From contig NW_019091529.1 in the NCBI RefSeq assembly GCF_001949145.1, positions 512,861 to 576,860 of the forward strand: a DNA stretch of 64,000 nucleotides, read 5' to 3'. The stretch is from Acanthaster planci. Taxonomy: Eukaryota; Echinodermata; Asteroidea; Valvatida; Acanthasteridae. Made by a program: the position numbers and the translations under genes. The notes under the pieces are model-generated. The model ran no database searches. It was not told the origin of the DNA and saw nothing but the letters and a program-made list of their open reading frames with translations. How positions within the stretch are numbered: the stretch's first letter is position 1; each line of letters opens with the position of its first letter. Shown piece by piece: positions 60,655 to 64,000 of the stretch.

Positions 60655-61143
60655 GGTAAATTAATCATGGTGACCAAAATTCCACTTTCTCAATCAAATT
60701 TTCCTATGAGAGCCATCATGAGGTACATGTATATGTACATGTACCTGTAGCTCTTGAAAATTTCAGAACAGTGGCTTCTACACCATGAGCGATGAGACAG
60801 ACCCTTTTTTTTTTAATTACCTGCAGGATTTTACTCCCAAATCTCTCATTCTGTACCCTACCGGTGCAAACTTGCATCAAACTGGAAAGATTCCCATGCC
60901 TGCATTGGAACTACATGTACTGTACATGTACAGTATGCAAGTGCAGTGAAATGCTGTACGGTGCAATTGTCCTCACTAGGGTAGAGAAGGACAGATTGGT
61001 GAGTAAAAACTCCAAATTTAAAAAAAATGGTCAGGCTTATGGTCCAGAAACCACGGTTAAGAAATTTGTACCAACGTCACAAGGGCTCTCCTGGGAATAT
61101 TTGATTGAGAAAGTGGAATTTGTGTCACCAGTAATTTACCTCA
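60655..61143. repeat. Large inverted repeat, with a third copy at 61.65-61.85 kb
   Basis: TTCCACTTTCTCAATCAAAT near 60680 faces its complement near 61120 (ATTTGATTGAGAAAGTGGAA). Further matching blocks are AATCTCTCATTCTGTACCCTA against TAGGGTAGAGAAGGACAGATT. Arms of about 180-225 bp, spacer about 75 bp. A direct relative, with AATCTCTCATTTCCACCC, lies at about 61650-61850. Confidence 0.7.
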
Positions 61144-61196
61144 GAAGTTGGATTCAAAAGCAGACGGCATTATGACTTCTTGTACATGTACAGTGA

Positions 61197-61496
61197 AAGC
61201 CACTTCATACTCACTGCATATTCACTGTGTACGTAGCATGAAGGTCTATTTTGAGGTGCCTGCAATGCGTGAACTAAAGCGCAGTGCATAATGAAAATTC
61301 ACGCCCTTGCATGCAGTTTGTGAAAATATTGGATAGTGCGTACGCACCAAATGTATGCGTTTGCAAAAAAAATGAATTTTTAAAACTTTTGTTGGATACG
61401 CACACGCAGCTGAGACATAAAAAAAATGAAAGCATGGGCATCAAATGCGGCGTTCACATTACGTGTGTGCAAATGCAGTGAGTATGAACTAGCCCT
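61197..61496. mobile_element. MITE with TTCATACTCACTGCAT ends
   Basis: TTCATACTCACTGCAT at 61204 and its reverse complement ATGCAGTGAGTATGAA at 61473. About 300 bp with CpG-containing interior (GTGCGTACGCACC, ATACGCACACGCAG). Non-coding. Confidence 0.7.
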
Positions 61497-62905
61497 AAAA
61501 CAATTGCATTAAACCACTTCAAACTGCAGGAATTTTTTTCCCTGCCCTTGATGACCTCGACATACTTCGAGAACTCTATGTATGTAAGTCACTATTCCGT
61601 GTGACTTTGAGGCATATTTTCAAGGGGTCATGACGCTGTGTGTTTTTGAATCCAGTTTTTGCGGTGAAGATGCAGTAATCCATAGTCTACTTTTTCAATT
61701 GGATTTTCTTGTGAGAGCAACTGCGAGGTACCTAAATTTGTACAGCTCTTGAAAATGCTAGCAGGGGAGTTCCAGGTCTGAAACCAAGAATTTTTTTAAA
61801 ATCCGGCATTTTTACTCACCAATCTCTCATTTCCACCCGACCATTGGACACGGGGGGATTTCAAAGATCTTGCAATCTGTCACAGCTCCACAGCACAGTG
61901 GTCGCTCGTCCTGATGGTATCAGCTTACAGGTCACATGGTAAAGACAGTCGCGCAAAGAAAACAAGATGCCACTTCCCGAATCCGAAAATGCTTGAACCA
62001 AATGGGGAGCAAGCTTGGACACTGGCTGGCCCAACACATGCGCAATGTGATAAACACAACTTCATGAACAGTACGATCATCGTCAAAGTAGTGACTTAAG
62101 AGTTCTCAAAGTAACCTCGACACACATGCACCAGTGCCCGGCAACAGGTTACCAGGCCATGCTCCCAACAGCATGACAACTGTTGCATTTCATGTCAAGC
62201 AGAGGAACCACTAATTAAACGTCACTTCTGCCAAACTTGAGCACTGGGGCATGCGTGTCAAGATCACCAAGTGTAGGGGAAAAAAGCTGTGAAAAAAGGC
62301 TACAATTCGAAGTACTTTAATTCTGTCATCTACGTGTATGCCTGAAACTTCAAATCTTGGAAGGTCTGAGGTACTTGTGTTACATGTAAGATCACAAAAA
62401 AGTGCAGGAAGGGAACTTACATACAAATAGTACAGTCGACACTCATTGGGGCACAAAACGTGTACAAATTTGTGCAAACACTTTTTTCAATTTTTCAGAC
62501 CAATCAGCATCTGTATGGAATTTTTACCATGCAAAGGTTTGCAAATGTTTACCAGGCGATTTGGCATTAACAGATGTGTGGTCACGGAGGAGAGTTCCAT
62601 ATAAGGATGCCATTTGACAACCTGTGCAAAAACGAGACTAGTCTGAAAAATTGTTTTTTCTCAGTAAACGACTTGGTATTTTCCTAGTTCTACATGTAAA
62701 TTAAACTTTTGTGGATATGTTGTTGCTTTCTGGTGGCTATCTTTCCACCAGGAATATAACAAAGGAAGTCTCCAGACCACTCTTATGGGGCCACACATTG
62801 TCCAACATTTAATGGTTTCAGACAGGCTAGAAGTGGCTAGGCCCCTAAGAAACAGCCTTACTTCCAAAAGTACACAACCCTTGTTCCAAATCCTCTCAGT
62901 CTCAC

Positions 62906-63127
62906 CTTATGCACTGATTTGGGATCTTCAAGCCATGACTGGTACATTTGTTCCACATAGTTTGAACTGCTGCCACTCAGAAAGGGCTCTGTGGCCACAG
63001 GAGTGACATAGCAGCGCCAGGACTGTTGTCCATGTCCACATCCGGCCCTCATGCCGGACAGCCATAATGTCCTGAAGTTAACTGGCCGGAGCTGACCAAA
63101 CGTCCACAATGTCTTAAATCGGTGCAT
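62906..63127 (-). CDS. OGDH: OGDH exon 1: mitochondrial presequence and E1 N-terminus
   Basis: First coding exon of 2-oxoglutarate dehydrogenase E1, residues 1-74. The ATG at 63127 opens [15 protein letters not shown], basic and with no Asp or Glu until residue 47, as expected for a matrix-targeting peptide. The segment [12 protein letters not shown] aligns with human R-C-Y-S-A-P-V-A-A-E-P-F, where processing follows the Tyr. It continues with [20 protein letters not shown], the lipoyl-E2/E3-contacting N-terminal segment of the family, and ends P-K-S-V-H-K before a donor GTGAGA at 62905. An in-frame TAA at 63152-63154 lies upstream, so 63127 is the first possible Met if the 5' leader is contiguous. 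A GTG at 63142 is also open but unlikely. The exon leaves in phase 0. Confidence 0.95.
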
Positions 63128-63360
63128 AGCTCGGAGGTCCACTGTCTGTTGTTAGTCCGATCTGGCACTAAGCCAAAAATTACAAAATTCTGTCTGTGAA
63201 ATATAAACGCTGATTGCCTTGGTCGCTCCAGTTTCACGCTGGAACGGTACTCCCTTGAGAGACTACCGCCTGTACTGCGACGGGTGTGTCGGCTTGTTGT
63301 CCGCGCTAGAATCACGCGGCGTGAAATCGACTCAGTTGTAGTACGCGCTGGACTGTTTAT
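63128..63360 (-). promoter_or_regulatory. Probable OGDH 5' leader and CpG-rich promoter
   Basis: Directly upstream of the OGDH ATG. From about 63200 to 63360 CpG dinucleotides are clearly denser than in the flanking AT-rich sequence (for example GCGACGGG, CCGCGC, CACGCGGCG, TACGCGC). No TATA box is placed convincingly. The transcription start cannot be fixed, and a non-coding first exon is possible. Promoter status is inferred from position and base composition only. Confidence 0.4.
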
Positions 63361-64000
63361 TTCAGAACAGCAAAAAGTTCTGAAAAAAAAACAGTCGGTG
63401 AGTTACTATGGTGATGCTTGTGTCACATACGTCCAACAGCAGACTTTCTTCTAATACAAAGCCTGCTGAACTAAACGGTGAAAAGGTTGTGAATTCCAGC
63501 TTACTCCGGACCTACATGCACATGTATGTAACGCGTTCCGTAGGTAAAATAATGTTCCAGCGGATATGCGCAATATGCGGAAGGTCCAAAACGTTCACAC
63601 ACAGCTCAGGCGCCTTTGCAGATTGTGCAGTTTGGTTTTCCTACTTGGGACGCTGTTAACGAAGCTTCAACACCTGGAAGGTTCCAGCACAGCCGTCATC
63701 GCTAAAACTCAAGCAGTTCAGTGATAAATAATGACCATCGAATGCTTCTCGATTCCACCATTCCACAAGTCACGTCAAACAGCCTGGTTGTATCGCATAC
63801 AACTACAGCAAAGATTGTGTAGCGCAGCGCCGCTGTGCGGCCAGCGATATGCATCACATAATGTACAATCCTTGATGTACATGTACATGTACATGACAGT
63901 ACGTAAATGCTGTGCCTACGGCGTCCGGGAGAGGACATAGGGAAATTTGTTAATCTCGTTCTCACTGCTTACGGGTGCACCGTGGTAATTAGGCCAGAAA
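63361..64000. other. Upstream flank of OGDH, no gene recognised
   Basis: Several short open frames occur on both strands, none resembling a known protein. CpGs are somewhat frequent up to about 63850, and a TACATGTACATGTACATG run lies near 63880. A divergent gene could start here, but nothing in the sequence supports one. Confidence 0.5.

Larger units (their letters stand above)
42499..62905 (-). other. OGDH: OGDH intron 1 (20.4 kb), rich in dead mobile elements
   Basis: The first intron contains a GTGACCTG-end MITE copy (42.9 kb), an R1 repeat (44.4 kb and 45.6-46.3 kb), a 172-bp tandem repeat (44.8 kb), a 77-base hairpin (45.4 kb), gypsy (51.5 kb), a 66-bp tandem repeat (52.9 kb), an ISL2EU-like pair (57-59 kb) and inverted repeats at 59.5-61.5 kb. 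Long stretches between these, such as 46.3-47.6, 48.2-49.9 and 53.2-57.0 kb, show only unrecognised short frames and TACATGTA-rich simple sequence. Confidence 0.85.

Noticed and set aside
63128-63142. GTG start five codons upstream of the OGDH ATG
   Set aside because: Animal mRNAs rarely start at GTG, and the ATG at 63127 aligns with the vertebrate N-terminus.

Overview
This is invertebrate animal nuclear DNA. It is AT-rich, has large introns with GT-AG borders, is full of small DNA transposons, and carries very many copies of the palindrome TACATGTA. A marine deuterostome or lophotrochozoan would fit, but I cannot name the species. There is no bacterial-type gene organisation. One assembly gap of Ns lies at 25458-26253.

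The only recognisable host gene is OGDH, the E1 (thiamine-diphosphate) subunit of the mitochondrial 2-oxoglutarate dehydrogenase complex, on the minus strand. It starts at an ATG at 63127. The window holds ten coding exons, nine positions in the transcript with one position present as two alternatives. The gene runs off the left edge after the exon at 2214-2342, so about 444 residues of a protein that is usually about 1,000 are here. All intron phases agree when the exons are joined. The main biological result is the alternative pair: exons at 28981-29077 and 23594-23696 both enter in phase 0 and leave in phase 1, and both encode the same short segment after R-G-H. One keeps an acidic N-N-A-D-L-D-G-E stretch where mammalian OGDH has its proposed calcium-sensing D-A-D-L-D motif. 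The other has lost it. Including both would shift the frame, so they should be mutually exclusive.

The remaining sequence is intronic and mostly made of decayed mobile DNA. Left part (1-25 kb): TIR-bearing MITEs at 1.7, 6.2, 9.3, 12.4, 14.1, 14.7 and 16.4 kb, diverged tandem repeats at 3.8-4.3 kb, a tRNA-derived SINE at 18.9 kb, and a possible stray first exon resembling SLC35F6 at 21.2 kb. Middle (25-46 kb): the gap with a flanking short repeat, a broken copy of an uncharacterised multicopy metazoan gene at 31.7-33.4 kb, a TTAA-flanked MITE at 35.6 kb, a DIRS-type retrotransposon remnant with a tyrosine recombinase at 40.1-41.7 kb, and a strong 77-base hairpin at 45.4 kb. Right part (46-64 kb, intron 1 and the promoter): a Ty3/gypsy gag-protease remnant at 51.5-52.5 kb, an in-frame 66-bp tandem repeat at 52.9 kb, a YqaJ nuclease plus THAP/DDE transposase pair (ISL2EU-like transposon) at 57.1-59.2 kb, a large inverted repeat at 60.7-61.1 kb, and a CpG-rich probable OGDH promoter near 63.2-63.36 kb.

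The transposon genes all contain stops or frameshifts and look dead. Copy boundaries are read by eye and are approximate unless a terminal repeat or splice site fixes them.
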